A program made the translations under genes and the position numbers. Below, piece after piece: positions 1 to 7,922 of a stretch of 64,000 nucleotides of DNA. A model generated the notes under the pieces. The model did no database searches and had not been told where the DNA came from. It was given only the letters and a program-made list of their open reading frames with translations. Position 1 is the stretch's first letter. Each line of letters begins with the position of its first letter. Where the stretch lies: positions 1,960,501-2,024,500 of the forward strand of contig JADJWV010000002.1 in assembly GCA_016716185.1 (NCBI GenBank), in the 5' to 3' direction. The DNA comes from Saprospiraceae bacterium (GTDB lineage: Bacteria > Bacteroidota > Bacteroidia > Chitinophagales > Saprospiraceae).

Positions 1-165
1 CCATTCAGCAGAAACTAATGGTAAGTGATACCTATGAATACGACCTTTCACAATTCGTGGACTTTCTGCAATCGCAAAAGATATATCAGTCTTATGCGTT
101 AAATGGGTTCCTTCTAAAATAATTTTCGGTAAATATGCTTCCTCTGGAATATTAATTTCTTGCAT
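1..165 (-). CDS. Partial hypothetical protein, P-loop-like N-terminus (left edge)
   Basis: The reading frame begins with ATG at 165 and runs off the left edge, giving 55 residues. A predicted strand (residues 14-18, KIILE) is followed by G19-x4-H-K-T26. This resembles a Walker A loop (GxxxxGK[ST]) with His in place of the second Gly. A basic, His-rich stretch follows (residues 40-48), then HLPLVSAEW. The layout would suit a nucleotide-dependent kinase or phosphotransferase, but one imperfect motif is thin evidence and I do not recognise the family. It starts 14 bp after the HAD gene stop on the same strand, so it is very likely the next gene of the putative aminocyclitol operon and shows that the cluster continues beyond this window. 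Confidence 0.65.
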   Translation of the reverse strand, partial: MQEINIPEEAYLPKIILEGTHLTHKTDISFAIAESPRIVKGRIHRYHLPLVSAEW

Positions 166-179
166 TTTATTTTATCTGT

Positions 180-893
180 TTATCTAAATATCAATTCTAA
201 TTCCTTTTCAAAATCTCTTAATGATTCAAATTCTAAAACATGGTTTGGCATTCCACAAGTTGGATTGTCAAATCTTATCCATACAGGAAATAATTCACAC
301 CTCATAGCACCGACAACATCGTTAACCCAATTATCACCAATGAAAATGGCTTTAGAAGGATTTACACTGAGCTTTGAACAAATATCATTAAATATTTTGG
401 AGTTCGGTTTTCTTGCACCTACTTCTGCTGATACAGAAATGGCATCGAATAAAGGCAAACCAGTTTGTTCTAAATAAGGTTGAATTGGAAAATCCCAGTT
501 AGAACACAGACCAATTTTTTTATTATGCTTTCGTAATAATTGAATTACAGAATTTGCACCGAAAACCGCTTTTTTTGTAGCCGTTTTTTCTACCTCAAGC
601 AAACAGTTATATACTTCATCTATTCTATCGATGGGTACGCCACTCTGCTTGATTAATTGAATGATATTATTTTTTCTCCAATCTTGGTAAGAAGGAGTTG
701 AATTATAACTTGGAGTGAGGCATCCGTCAAAGCCATCTGCTTCCCACATTTCCTGCATAGCAAGATAACAATCAAATCCAAGGTTTCTTAGTGTTTCCCA
801 CATTTGTGGGGGCTCATAATCAATTTCAACCAATGTACCATAAAAGTCAAAAATGTATGCTTCGGCTGAAAGGAGACGTTTTTTTATTTGCAT
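180..893 (-). CDS. HAD-superfamily hydrolase (subfamily IA-like)
   Basis: Haloacid dehalogenase-type phosphohydrolase of 237 residues. The four HAD motifs are present: motif I FDFYGTL near the N-terminus (nucleophile Asp), motif II GLCSNWD (Ser), motif III Lys in RKPNSKIF, and motif IV GDNWVNDVVGA (acidic metal ligands). A helical cap region of about 75 residues lies between motifs I and II. Such enzymes usually dephosphorylate small phosphorylated metabolites; the substrate cannot be read from sequence. Within this operon it could remove a phosphate from a cyclitol or sugar intermediate, which is inference. I chose the ATG at 893; a TTG at 911 would add six residues. It lies 42 bp after the dioxygenase gene and 14 bp before the next gene. 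A+T-rich like its neighbours. Confidence 0.85.
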   Translation of the reverse strand: MQIKKRLLSAEAYIFDFYGTLVEIDYEPPQMWETLRNLGFDCYLAMQEMWEADGFDGCLTPSYNSTPSYQDWRKNNIIQLIKQSGVPIDRIDEVYNCLLEVEKTATKKAVFGANSVIQLLRKHNKKIGLCSNWDFPIQPYLEQTGLPLFDAISVSAEVGARKPNSKIFNDICSKLSVNPSKAIFIGDNWVNDVVGAMRCELFPVWIRFDNPTCGMPNHVLEFESLRDFEKELELIFR

Positions 894-935
894 AAAACTT
901 AATTGACTCAAAAGTTAAAAATGGAGTTTCTGTAG

Positions 936-1844
936 TTATTCTATTGGTACGATTGGAAAATGTACCCCCTCAATTTTATCCCCCGGTTTTAGGCCTACTT
1001 CATCATATGGAAAACGTTCGTTGCCAAGCCATATAGTTCCCTCGGCTACATACCTAAGTACATATACACAACGAGGTTTTGAAGTTAAATTGGGTAATGA
1101 ACCATGCCATAACATTGCATGATGTATTCCACACTCCCCAGGTTCAAGATTTCCATAGTCCACAACTTCAAGTCCTTCTAAAGTAGGATTCTGAGAAATT
1201 TCAACTGCGTTAGGTCTGTCTTTTTGCATTATTGATTTATCATCACCAAATCCAACTGGTAATGTTTCTTCATTTCTTTTATGTGAACCCGGTACTACCT
1301 GCATAGTTCCATTCTCTGTTGTTACAGCATCAAGAGCAATGAAGATTGTTGTTGCTGTTGGAGTTGCAAGTGGCCAATACGGAAAGTCCTGATGCCAAGG
1401 AATTGATTTGGCAAAGGGATTTTTTATTATCACATTATCTTCCATAAGGTGTACTTTCTTACCCTCAAGTAGCTGACTTGCTATTAAAGCAATAGACGGA
1501 TTCTTAGCAACTGTCTCAAAACGTTTGTCTCGTTTCCATAGGTTAAAAAGAAAGGGAAATGTTTTTGGTTTGCTATCAGTTCCCTCTCCATACTCAAAGG
1601 TTGTCTTACCAGATGAATCAATATTTCTCTTTATACGAATTGGGTCGGTAAGTTCATACTTTGGTGTCTCATCATGATCAAAGAGATATTCATCAATAGC
1701 CAAACGAAGTTCATTTGCTTTTTCTTCAGTTAAAATTCTGATAGGAACTAGAAATCCAAAATCCGTATATCTCTGAACTTCTTCTTCGGTCAATTTGCTT
1801 ATGCAATTGCTTTTATTTCCGTTACTTTTATTTGTATGCTCCAT
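936..1844 (-). CDS. Phytanoyl-CoA dioxygenase (PhyH) family Fe(II)/2-oxoglutarate oxygenase
   Basis: 302-residue non-haem iron oxygenase. The facial triad is visible: H151-x-D153 in PWHQDFPYWP and a distal His (H247 in HAMLWHGS), with R258 placed to bind 2-oxoglutarate. The stretch NGTMQVVPGSHK (about 178-189) is typical of PhyH enzymes. Members hydroxylate or desaturate small molecules, halogenate, or form ether/epoxide rings in natural-product pathways; phytanoyl-CoA itself is an unlikely substrate here. It lies 35 bp downstream of the TylF-type methyltransferase gene on the same strand. A plausible role is oxidative tailoring of a methylated aminocyclitol, for example ring closure or hydroxylation. 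That is inference from context only. Starts at ATG with no signal peptide, so cytoplasmic. Confidence 0.9.
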   Translation of the reverse strand: MEHTNKSNGNKSNCISKLTEEEVQRYTDFGFLVPIRILTEEKANELRLAIDEYLFDHDETPKYELTDPIRIKRNIDSSGKTTFEYGEGTDSKPKTFPFLFNLWKRDKRFETVAKNPSIALIASQLLEGKKVHLMEDNVIIKNPFAKSIPWHQDFPYWPLATPTATTIFIALDAVTTENGTMQVVPGSHKRNEETLPVGFGDDKSIMQKDRPNAVEISQNPTLEGLEVVDYGNLEPGECGIHHAMLWHGSLPNLTSKPRCVYVLRYVAEGTIWLGNERFPYDEVGLKPGDKIEGVHFPIVPIE

Positions 1845-1879
1845 TTGAAATTTATTTATATTAATGATTGTCTATGAAT

Positions 1880-2644
1880 TTAATTTAACGTTCGTTTTGT
1901 AGCAATGAAACTATTTGTCCAAGGGCCTGTTCTTTGATACTCAATAAAAAACCAATCAGGTGTTTCCTTCTGCCATTCAAAAAAGGCTCTTTGTTCACCC
2001 AAATTTGGGTTACCTCTAAAACAGAACCAATCATCAAAAATGATTATTGTGCCATCGGTAAGTAATGGCGTAATGAAATTTAATGCTGTCTTAGTTGATA
2101 GATATAAATCGCAATCAATATGGACTACCGCAGCTTTCTTAATAGAATATCGTTCTATCGTTTCACTCACGCAAGTTTTTTCAAACAAACCCGCTACTAC
2201 ATTAACTTTTTCTATTTCTACTCCTGCCTTTTCTAAATTTTTTAGAAAATCTTTTTCGGAACAATAGTATTTTCCTTTAGTAAAATCTTTTCCATGCTTA
2301 TCTATTCCTTCAAGGTTAGGAAGTCCTTCAAAAGAATCAAAAGCAAAAAATCTCATGTTACTCCACAATCTATTAAGTTCCTTTACATCTTCTTTTGTTC
2401 TCTCTCCATGAATTTTTTGAAACGGGCCAAAAGCATGTTTTAATGTATTAAAAGCTTCAATAAAGGAACCTCCTGAATAAACACCAAACTCAAGGTAGTC
2501 GCCTTCTACTTTTTCAGCAGCGATTAGATTGGCAGTCTTAAACATTATCCCGTGCTCTAAAGAAAGAAAGTTAATTAACTTAAACCTTATTGCGGATTTT
2601 ACGTTTTTGAGAAGGCTCGTGATTTTATCAAAATACCTATTCAT
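1880..2644 (-). CDS. TylF/MycF-type SAM-dependent O-methyltransferase
   Basis: 254 residues, a usual length for the macrocin O-methyltransferase (TylF/MycF/NovP) family. Motif I is E52FGVYSGGS (SAM binding). The metal and substrate-binding acidic residues appear in VHIDCDLY (D177, D179) and IIFDDWF (D204, D205), followed by the family-typical Gly/Asn stretch and EQRAFFEWQ. Characterised members methylate sugar hydroxyls in antibiotics (tylosin, mycinamicin, novobiocin) using Mg2+. Here it follows the aminotransferase gene by 16 bp, so a cyclitol or sugar hydroxyl is the most natural target. TylF relatives also occur in surface-polysaccharide loci, so family membership alone does not prove antibiotic biosynthesis. 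No signal peptide. Confidence 0.9.
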   Translation of the reverse strand: MNRYFDKITSLLKNVKSAIRFKLINFLSLEHGIMFKTANLIAAEKVEGDYLEFGVYSGGSFIEAFNTLKHAFGPFQKIHGERTKEDVKELNRLWSNMRFFAFDSFEGLPNLEGIDKHGKDFTKGKYYCSEKDFLKNLEKAGVEIEKVNVVAGLFEKTCVSETIERYSIKKAAVVHIDCDLYLSTKTALNFITPLLTDGTIIIFDDWFCFRGNPNLGEQRAFFEWQKETPDWFFIEYQRTGPWTNSFIATKRTLN

Positions 2645-2660
2645 AGGATGCTTTGTGATT

Positions 2661-3890
2661 CTATATGTTTAGTAGTATAAATCCGTTATTACAAAGTTCA
2701 ATCGTTTTCATAATATCATTCTTCGAATGAGCACCACATATATACCAGTGATGGTTAGGATGAAAATAAACGCCACTTTTAGCCATGAAAGAATAGAATT
2801 TTATTTTTGAGCTTTCTCGTTTTTGCAAATCTTCTTCTGTAAACTGGATAAATGGAAATGGTGCATATCCTAAAACATTTGCTTTGATGTGGTGTTCTTT
2901 TATTGATTTTTCGAGTTCGTTTAGAAATAACTGACCTACTGACCAAATGTGTTTTATGGTTGGTGTTTTTTGCAATGTTTTTATTGTTGTGATTGCCGCT
3001 TCCATTTCTGCACTGCTACAAAAATAAGTTGCTGTCATTTTAGTCTGTGATATATTCTTCAAGATGTCGGCACGACCTACAATAGTCGAAATTGAAAATC
3101 CATTTGACATAGCCTTGCTATATGTTGCTAAGTCTGCTGTTATATTGAAGTACTCTTGTGCACCACCTAATGCCATTCTAAAACCGGAACGCATTTCATC
3201 AAGTATAAAAAGTGCTCCATGCTTATGAGCCATTTCTTTAACCTCTTGAAGAAAACCATCTTTAGGTTTTTCTAATTCAAATGGCATCATAAATACACAT
3301 GCAATATCATTTCCGTGCACCTTGAAAAGATAATGTAAAGAATCTAAATCATTGTAGGTAAATTCAAAAATGTCTTTTCTTACAGCAATAGGAACTCCAG
3401 TTGGTCTTGGCGTTGCCCAATCGTGCCAACCGTTATAACCCCATCTTACAATCTTATCTCTACCAGTGAATATTCTTGCTAATCTTATTGCACCACTTGC
3501 AGCATCTGAACCTGTTTTCATTAAATAAGCCATTTCAGCATTCGGAATTACTGAAATTAGCAACTCGATTAACTCTTTCTGTTGTGGTTTCCATAATGGA
3601 GAAACCATGTGTCCGGATTGAATTTCTTTACAAACAGCATTTACTACTTGTTCATCTGCATGCCCAAGTACAATTGTGCCATAACCTAACATATAGTCAA
3701 TGTATCTATTTCCGTCAACATCCCACAAATAAGCACCTTTTGCATGACTAGCATAAAAAGGATAAGACCCTTTGATTGCACTGTAATTATTTCTTTTTGC
3801 ATCATTTAATTCTGACCAAATCCAAGCATCAATGGATTCAGCATTTTGCAATAGAGCTTCAGTTTGAATAAGATTTTTGTTTTTTATCAT
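2661..3890 (-). CDS. Class III PLP-dependent aminotransferase (glutamate-1-semialdehyde aminomutase-like)
   Basis: 409-residue fold-type I class III aminotransferase. D231 in FILDEMRSGFR binds the pyridine nitrogen and K259 in TYSKAMSNGF is the PLP-binding lysine. KTGSDAASGAIRLAR (about 125-139) matches the phosphate-binding segment of the GSA-aminomutase branch. It is probably not the housekeeping HemL: the active-site segment differs (SNGF in place of GGG) and it sits in an inositol-pathway operon. I infer that it aminates a keto-inositol (inosose) made by the nearby dehydrogenase to give an inosamine. It lies 36 bp after the inositol-phosphate synthase gene and 16 bp before the methyltransferase gene. 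Substrate and amino donor are unproven. Confidence 0.88.
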   Translation of the reverse strand: MIKNKNLIQTEALLQNAESIDAWIWSELNDAKRNNYSAIKGSYPFYASHAKGAYLWDVDGNRYIDYMLGYGTIVLGHADEQVVNAVCKEIQSGHMVSPLWKPQQKELIELLISVIPNAEMAYLMKTGSDAASGAIRLARIFTGRDKIVRWGYNGWHDWATPRPTGVPIAVRKDIFEFTYNDLDSLHYLFKVHGNDIACVFMMPFELEKPKDGFLQEVKEMAHKHGALFILDEMRSGFRMALGGAQEYFNITADLATYSKAMSNGFSISTIVGRADILKNISQTKMTATYFCSSAEMEAAITTIKTLQKTPTIKHIWSVGQLFLNELEKSIKEHHIKANVLGYAPFPFIQFTEEDLQKRESSKIKFYSFMAKSGVYFHPNHHWYICGAHSKNDIMKTIELCNNGFILLNI

Positions 3891-3926
3891 TTGAAGAATT
3901 ATGTCAATTAAAAATTGTTGTTTGTA

Positions 3927-5000
3927 TTAAGAAAGTCTTTTAATAAAATCTTCTACTTTATCATGAGCTTCATTATCTGTAAATTGTTCCGGTGGTGATT
4001 TCATAAAATAAGACGATGGTTCAATTAAAGAGCCTCCAGTTTTTTTATTCATTGCCAGTTTCATACATCTAATGGCATCGATTACAATCCCTGCAGAATT
4101 CGGACTATCCCAAACCTCCAATTTTAACTCTACTTTCATCGGCACATTTCCAAATGCTTTTCCTTCAATGTAAATGTTACACCATTTACGGTCTGTTAGC
4201 CAAGGGATATAATCACTTGGGCCAACATGAATTTCATGTGCTGGAAGTTCATAGTTTAATTGACTTGTAACAGATTGGGTTTTTGACTTTTTCTTGGAAA
4301 TTAATCTTTCTCTATCCAACATGTTGAAGAAATCCATATTACCGCCAAAGTTTAGTTGATATGTACGGTCTATGTGAATACCCCTTTCCATAAAAAGTCT
4401 TGTCAAGGTTCTATGTATTATGGTTGAGCCTAATTGACTTTTGATATCATCACCGATAATTGGAAGTCCTGCTTTTTCAAATTTTTGTAGCCACTGTTTA
4501 TCAGACGCAATGAAAACAGGAATGCAATTAATAAAACCACAATTAGCATCAATTGCTTGTTGAGCATACCATAGTGTTGCTTTTTCAGAACCAACAGGTA
4601 AATAATTTATCAGAATGTCAGTTTTTGATTCTATCAATATTTTTGATACGTCAACTGGCTTCTCTTTGCTTTCTGTGATGACCTTATTTAATGAACTTCC
4701 AAGCCCATCCAAAGTTGGACCTCGAAGTACCTTAACTCCAAGATTAGGAACATCTGCAATTTTGATAGTGTCGTTTGGATATTCCCATATTGCTTGACTA
4801 AGGTCTTTACCAATCTTGGTAGCATTGACATCAAAAGCTGCGGAAAATTCAATATCACTAACTAGGTAATCTCCAATTCTATTATGCATTAAGCCAGTTA
4901 TCTTCTCATTATCTTGAACACTTTTATAATATTCAATTCCTTGAACCAAAGAGTTTGAGCAGTTTCCTACCCCTATAATTGCAACACGTATTTTTGACAT
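3927..5000 (-). CDS. ino1: myo-Inositol-1-phosphate synthase (MIPS)
   Basis: Converts D-glucose 6-phosphate to 1L-myo-inositol 1-phosphate in an NAD-dependent oxidation, aldol closure and reduction. 357 residues, close to the short actinobacterial/archaeal type (about 360-370) and much shorter than eukaryotic enzymes. Visible hallmarks are the N-terminal Rossmann segment IIGVGNCSNSLVQG, NCIPVFIAS, GDDIKSQLGSTI, the core QLNFGGNMDFFNML, KKKSKTQSVTSQL and the Lys-rich active-site region. No signal peptide. It lies 35 bp after the dehydrogenase gene. This enzyme commits carbon to inositol, and together with the neighbouring phosphatase, dehydrogenase and aminotransferase it makes the operon a self-contained route to an aminocyclitol. 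The alternative role, precursor supply for inositol lipids as in some Bacteroides, is less favoured because no lipid-phosphate synthase is visible. Confidence 0.95.
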   Translation of the reverse strand: MSKIRVAIIGVGNCSNSLVQGIEYYKSVQDNEKITGLMHNRIGDYLVSDIEFSAAFDVNATKIGKDLSQAIWEYPNDTIKIADVPNLGVKVLRGPTLDGLGSSLNKVITESKEKPVDVSKILIESKTDILINYLPVGSEKATLWYAQQAIDANCGFINCIPVFIASDKQWLQKFEKAGLPIIGDDIKSQLGSTIIHRTLTRLFMERGIHIDRTYQLNFGGNMDFFNMLDRERLISKKKSKTQSVTSQLNYELPAHEIHVGPSDYIPWLTDRKWCNIYIEGKAFGNVPMKVELKLEVWDSPNSAGIVIDAIRCMKLAMNKKTGGSLIEPSSYFMKSPPEQFTDNEAHDKVEDFIKRLS

Positions 5001-5035
5001 AGCGAACTTGTATAATTTTGTTTGTAAATATTTGA

Positions 5036-6076
5036 CTAGGTTTTTATTTTCTTGGAAACATCGGACTTAACAGGAATAATCTCTCCTTGTTTTGCAGCAG
5101 ATTCGTAAGCCATTTGAATTATCATTGTGGTATTAAAAGCTTCCTGAAAAAGATAATCTTGTCGCTCAGGATTTTCGATAAGGTCAAGAAAATCAACAAA
5201 CATTTCACGAAACCAATTTTTGTGAGTGGGGTCGTCAAAGTCGGAATTAATGTCTATTGATTCAAAATCTCCATTTTTGCTAATACTTATTTTATCATTT
5301 TCAACAAAAAGATTTTGTTTGGAACCCATTATGGAATAATGAGTGTTACGAAAACTGCCTGCCCATGATAGTTCAATAAAAAATTTTACATCATTATTAA
5401 AATAGAGAGTTAGCATAGTAGTATCTTCTGTGCTTAAATAATTTTCTCCTTTGCATAGGTTTCCAGCAATACAAGAGACCGCAATAGGATTCTGTTCTAT
5501 AAGAATACTTGACAGATAAATATTATGTGGGCCATGGTCAAGTAAAATTCCACCAGCGGCAATTTTAAGGTTTCGCCTCCAATCTTTATCCCATTCTGTA
5601 ACACCTTGGGCATGTCCATTTCTAATCGTCCGAAAGTAACCATGCTTAATCTCGCCAAACTCTTCTGATTTCACTTGTTGTTTCATCCACTTTACAACAG
5701 GAGCAAATTTGTAATTATGTAAGGGATAGATATGTTTCCTTGAGGAATCAATTAGTGATAAAATTTCGGAGTAATTTTCTGTGTCTGTCAAAAATGGTTT
5801 CTCACATAACACATGGCATTTTTCTAAGAGCCCTGCTTTTATATAGAAAAAATGTGTGCTTGGGGGTGTGCATATATCAATGAAATCAATTTTTTGCTCT
5901 TTAAACATTTCTTCAATTGAAAAGTAACATTTAATATCAGGGTGCAGTTGCCTTGCATATTTAAAACGAGTTTCAGACGTATCCACAATAGCTTTAATTT
6001 GCAATTCGCTTACTGATTTGTATGCAAGCAGATGTGCTTGTGCAATGTTTCCAAATCCTATAATAGCTCCATTCAT
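5036..6076 (-). CDS. Gfo/Idh/MocA family NAD(P)-dependent oxidoreductase (putative inositol dehydrogenase)
   Basis: 346 residues with an N-terminal Rossmann fold (IIGFGNIAQAHL, residues 5-16) and the family signature CEKPF (E92-K93-P94; K93 catalytic). The downstream catalytic Asp/His appear in GGILLDHGPHNIYL. The C-terminal beta-sheet domain is complete. Members oxidise myo-inositol, other cyclitols and sugars at a secondary alcohol. With MIPS next to it and the inositol-phosphatase-like gene upstream, oxidation of myo-inositol to an inosose is the best guess. The ATG overlaps the upstream phosphatase stop by 4 nt (ATGA), so translational coupling is likely. Cofactor and regiochemistry cannot be read from the sequence. 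Confidence 0.87.
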   Translation of the reverse strand: MNGAIIGFGNIAQAHLLAYKSVSELQIKAIVDTSETRFKYARQLHPDIKCYFSIEEMFKEQKIDFIDICTPPSTHFFYIKAGLLEKCHVLCEKPFLTDTENYSEILSLIDSSRKHIYPLHNYKFAPVVKWMKQQVKSEEFGEIKHGYFRTIRNGHAQGVTEWDKDWRRNLKIAAGGILLDHGPHNIYLSSILIEQNPIAVSCIAGNLCKGENYLSTEDTTMLTLYFNNDVKFFIELSWAGSFRNTHYSIMGSKQNLFVENDKISISKNGDFESIDINSDFDDPTHKNWFREMFVDFLDLIENPERQDYLFQEAFNTTMIIQMAYESAAKQGEIIPVKSDVSKKIKT

Positions 6077-6993
6077 ATTTTTGGTGAGAATTTAGAAATT
6101 AGTTTATCATGGAATTTTCCATTGGAAAGTAATGCTCCTTTGTTATTACATAATATGTTGCCCTTTGAAAAGTCTAAACTAGTCCCATCTACATCTGAAA
6201 TTATTCCACCAGCATTTTGTAATAGTCTAACACCACCAACATGATCCCAAACTTTTAATGAAGTGTTTGCAAAATTCATACTGATAAGTACATCGGATTC
6301 ACCTGTGGCTATAGAAATATAGCCTTTAAGAGTGCTGAATACATCATCTTCAACAAAATCCATTTTATAAATCTTTGATAACTCCGAATTGTTACAATAT
6401 GGTTGGGCATTTGAAATCCACCTATTAGATACTTGCAATTCAGTTTCAATGTCTTTTAAGGAATCATAGCTATAAGATTTACCTTTTTGTGTGTAATAGT
6501 GAATTGCTCTATTAAGTGCGGGTGAGTAACTACTTAAAAAAGAAAAAACAGGAATCGAGTTTTCAAGTTCTCCAATTCCAATGACATATTGGTTTGACTT
6601 GACAAATTCTAAAGTCCCATCAATAGGGTCAATTACCCAAACCTTATTAGAGATGTTGTCTTGACCATAATCCAACCAACTAATAAATTCCTCCTGAGTA
6701 AGATGCTCATTTAATACCTGACTGACCTTAATAACTATTTGTGCTCTTTGTTCAGGAGTTGTAACTTTTAAAAATTCCTCACTAGTTTCTTCCGAAATAA
6801 TTCTTTGTTTTGGTGAAATGCTACAAAGAGCTTTATTAATTATTACTTGTGTGCCGAAATCTGCTAGTGTAACAAATTCATAGGATTTATCAAGATACTC
6901 TAAATTCTCCATACGAAGAGTTTGACAAAGTTGATGTGCTTTATCCACTGCCTTTTTAAATGGCATGAGTGCAAAAGGAAAAGTGCCCTGCAT
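6073..6993 (-). CDS. Inositol monophosphatase superfamily phosphatase (Hal2/CysQ-like branch)
   Basis: Li-sensitive, Mg-dependent phosphatase fold. Metal ligands are visible in SEETSEEF (the Glu pair), DPIDGT and VWDHVGGV. The central motif reads VWVIDPIDGTLEF followed by QYVIGIGEL. That is closer to 3',5'-bisphosphate nucleotidases (W-x-DPIDGT-x-GF...QY) than to classical IMPases, and the distance between the Glu pair and DPIDGT is long, as in Hal2. By position it should dephosphorylate inositol 1-phosphate from the adjacent MIPS; by subfamily it could be a PAP/sugar-phosphate phosphatase recruited to the pathway. I use the ATG at 6993 (306 residues), 5 bp after the methyltransferase gene stop; a TTG at 7002 overlapping that stop is the alternative. 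Confidence 0.85.
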   Translation of the reverse strand: MQGTFPFALMPFKKAVDKAHQLCQTLRMENLEYLDKSYEFVTLADFGTQVIINKALCSISPKQRIISEETSEEFLKVTTPEQRAQIVIKVSQVLNEHLTQEEFISWLDYGQDNISNKVWVIDPIDGTLEFVKSNQYVIGIGELENSIPVFSFLSSYSPALNRAIHYYTQKGKSYSYDSLKDIETELQVSNRWISNAQPYCNNSELSKIYKMDFVEDDVFSTLKGYISIATGESDVLISMNFANTSLKVWDHVGGVRLLQNAGGIISDVDGTSLDFSKGNILCNNKGALLSNGKFHDKLISKFSPKI

Positions 6994-6998
6994 ATTTA

Positions 6999-7922
6999 TC
7001 AAACTTTTCTTTTTTTTTGAGATTGAAGCTTTGCCTTGTCTTGATTTAACTTATCAAATGCCCCACGAACAATAAGCTTTGATTTAGCGGGGCTATGTTC
7101 AGAGAACGTTTTGTACACTTTGACCCAATCAAAGAATATTACTTTCTTTTTAAGGATATTTTCAGAAACGCCAAGTTGCTGAATAATAATTTTTGATTGA
7201 AGATTACTGAAAACACTTTTTAACGCCTCTTTAAGAGTTGCACCAGTTCTAGAAAAAATATATGTGATGAAATCCTTGAACTGTATTTCTTCTTGCTTGT
7301 TGAAAACAGGTTTCCTTCTTTTAGAAATTGAAATATAACCAATATCAACCCTAGGCTCAGGAGAAAAGTGTTTTCTGTCTATTTCTAATAGAAATCTTAC
7401 TTCATAATGAATCTGTAAATAATGCGAAAGTAGTGGAGATTCAGCATAAGGTGCACCAACAAATTTATATGCAGCTTCTTTTTCTGTTATTATGTAGGCT
7501 GCTTGAAGTGATGAGTTTTCATCGGTAATTTTTCTAATTATATCAGCAGTGATGTTAAACGGAATATTCGCAACTATAGAATACTCTTCTTTTGGCAATG
7601 GGTATTTCAAGAAATCTGCGTTAACTAGTGAAATATTTTCAATGCCACTGTAATGTCTTTGCAAATCAGAATAGAGGTCTTTGTCAATTTCTACAGCAAT
7701 TACCTTGTTGTATGGTTTAATGATAGCATCAGTTATTATTCCTTTGCCCGGCCCTATTTCAATAAGTAAATCAGTTCGTGAAAAGTCAACATGGCTAATT
7801 ATTGTAGAAATCACACCTCTATTATTGATAAAGTTTTGAGACAAAGCGATGCTACGCCTTGGCTTCATTGCTTTGTCAGTTCTATTAAACTTAGAGTTAT
7901 TTATGTTTTTTGGCTTGTCCAT
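6999..7922 (-). CDS. Erm/KsgA-type rRNA adenine N6-dimethyltransferase, Erm-like
   Basis: 307-residue class I methyltransferase of the KsgA/Erm/Dim1 family. Motifs: X-region ALSQNFINN (27-34), motif I EIGPGKG (55-61), acidic loop VEID (77-80), NADF (101-104), motif IV NIPF (119-122). The S-Q-N-F and N-I-P-F spellings match Erm 23S rRNA methyltransferases (SQNF; NIP[YF]) better than KsgA (GQ[HN]F; NLPY). A Lys-rich tail (about 290-307) extends beyond the usual end. Erm enzymes dimethylate A2058 of 23S rRNA and protect against macrolide/lincosamide/streptogramin B drugs. As the first gene of the inositol-pathway operon it is a candidate self-resistance determinant. Methylation target and resistance are unproven, and a divergent KsgA is the alternative. 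Confidence 0.88.
   Translation of the reverse strand: MDKPKNINNSKFNRTDKAMKPRRSIALSQNFINNRGVISTIISHVDFSRTDLLIEIGPGKGIITDAIIKPYNKVIAVEIDKDLYSDLQRHYSGIENISLVNADFLKYPLPKEEYSIVANIPFNITADIIRKITDENSSLQAAYIITEKEAAYKFVGAPYAESPLLSHYLQIHYEVRFLLEIDRKHFSPEPRVDIGYISISKRRKPVFNKQEEIQFKDFITYIFSRTGATLKEALKSVFSNLQSKIIIQQLGVSENILKKKVIFFDWVKVYKTFSEHSPAKSKLIVRGAFDKLNQDKAKLQSQKKRKV

Noticed and set aside
3927..7002. Inositol-lipid synthesis locus as known in Bacteroides
   Set aside because: No CDP-alcohol phosphatidyltransferase is present, and aminotransferase, TylF-type methyltransferase and PhyH oxygenase are not expected in lipid synthesis.
6999..7922. Housekeeping KsgA (16S rRNA dimethyltransferase)
   Set aside because: SQNF and NIPF spellings and the operon context fit Erm better, though a divergent KsgA cannot be excluded without a tree.
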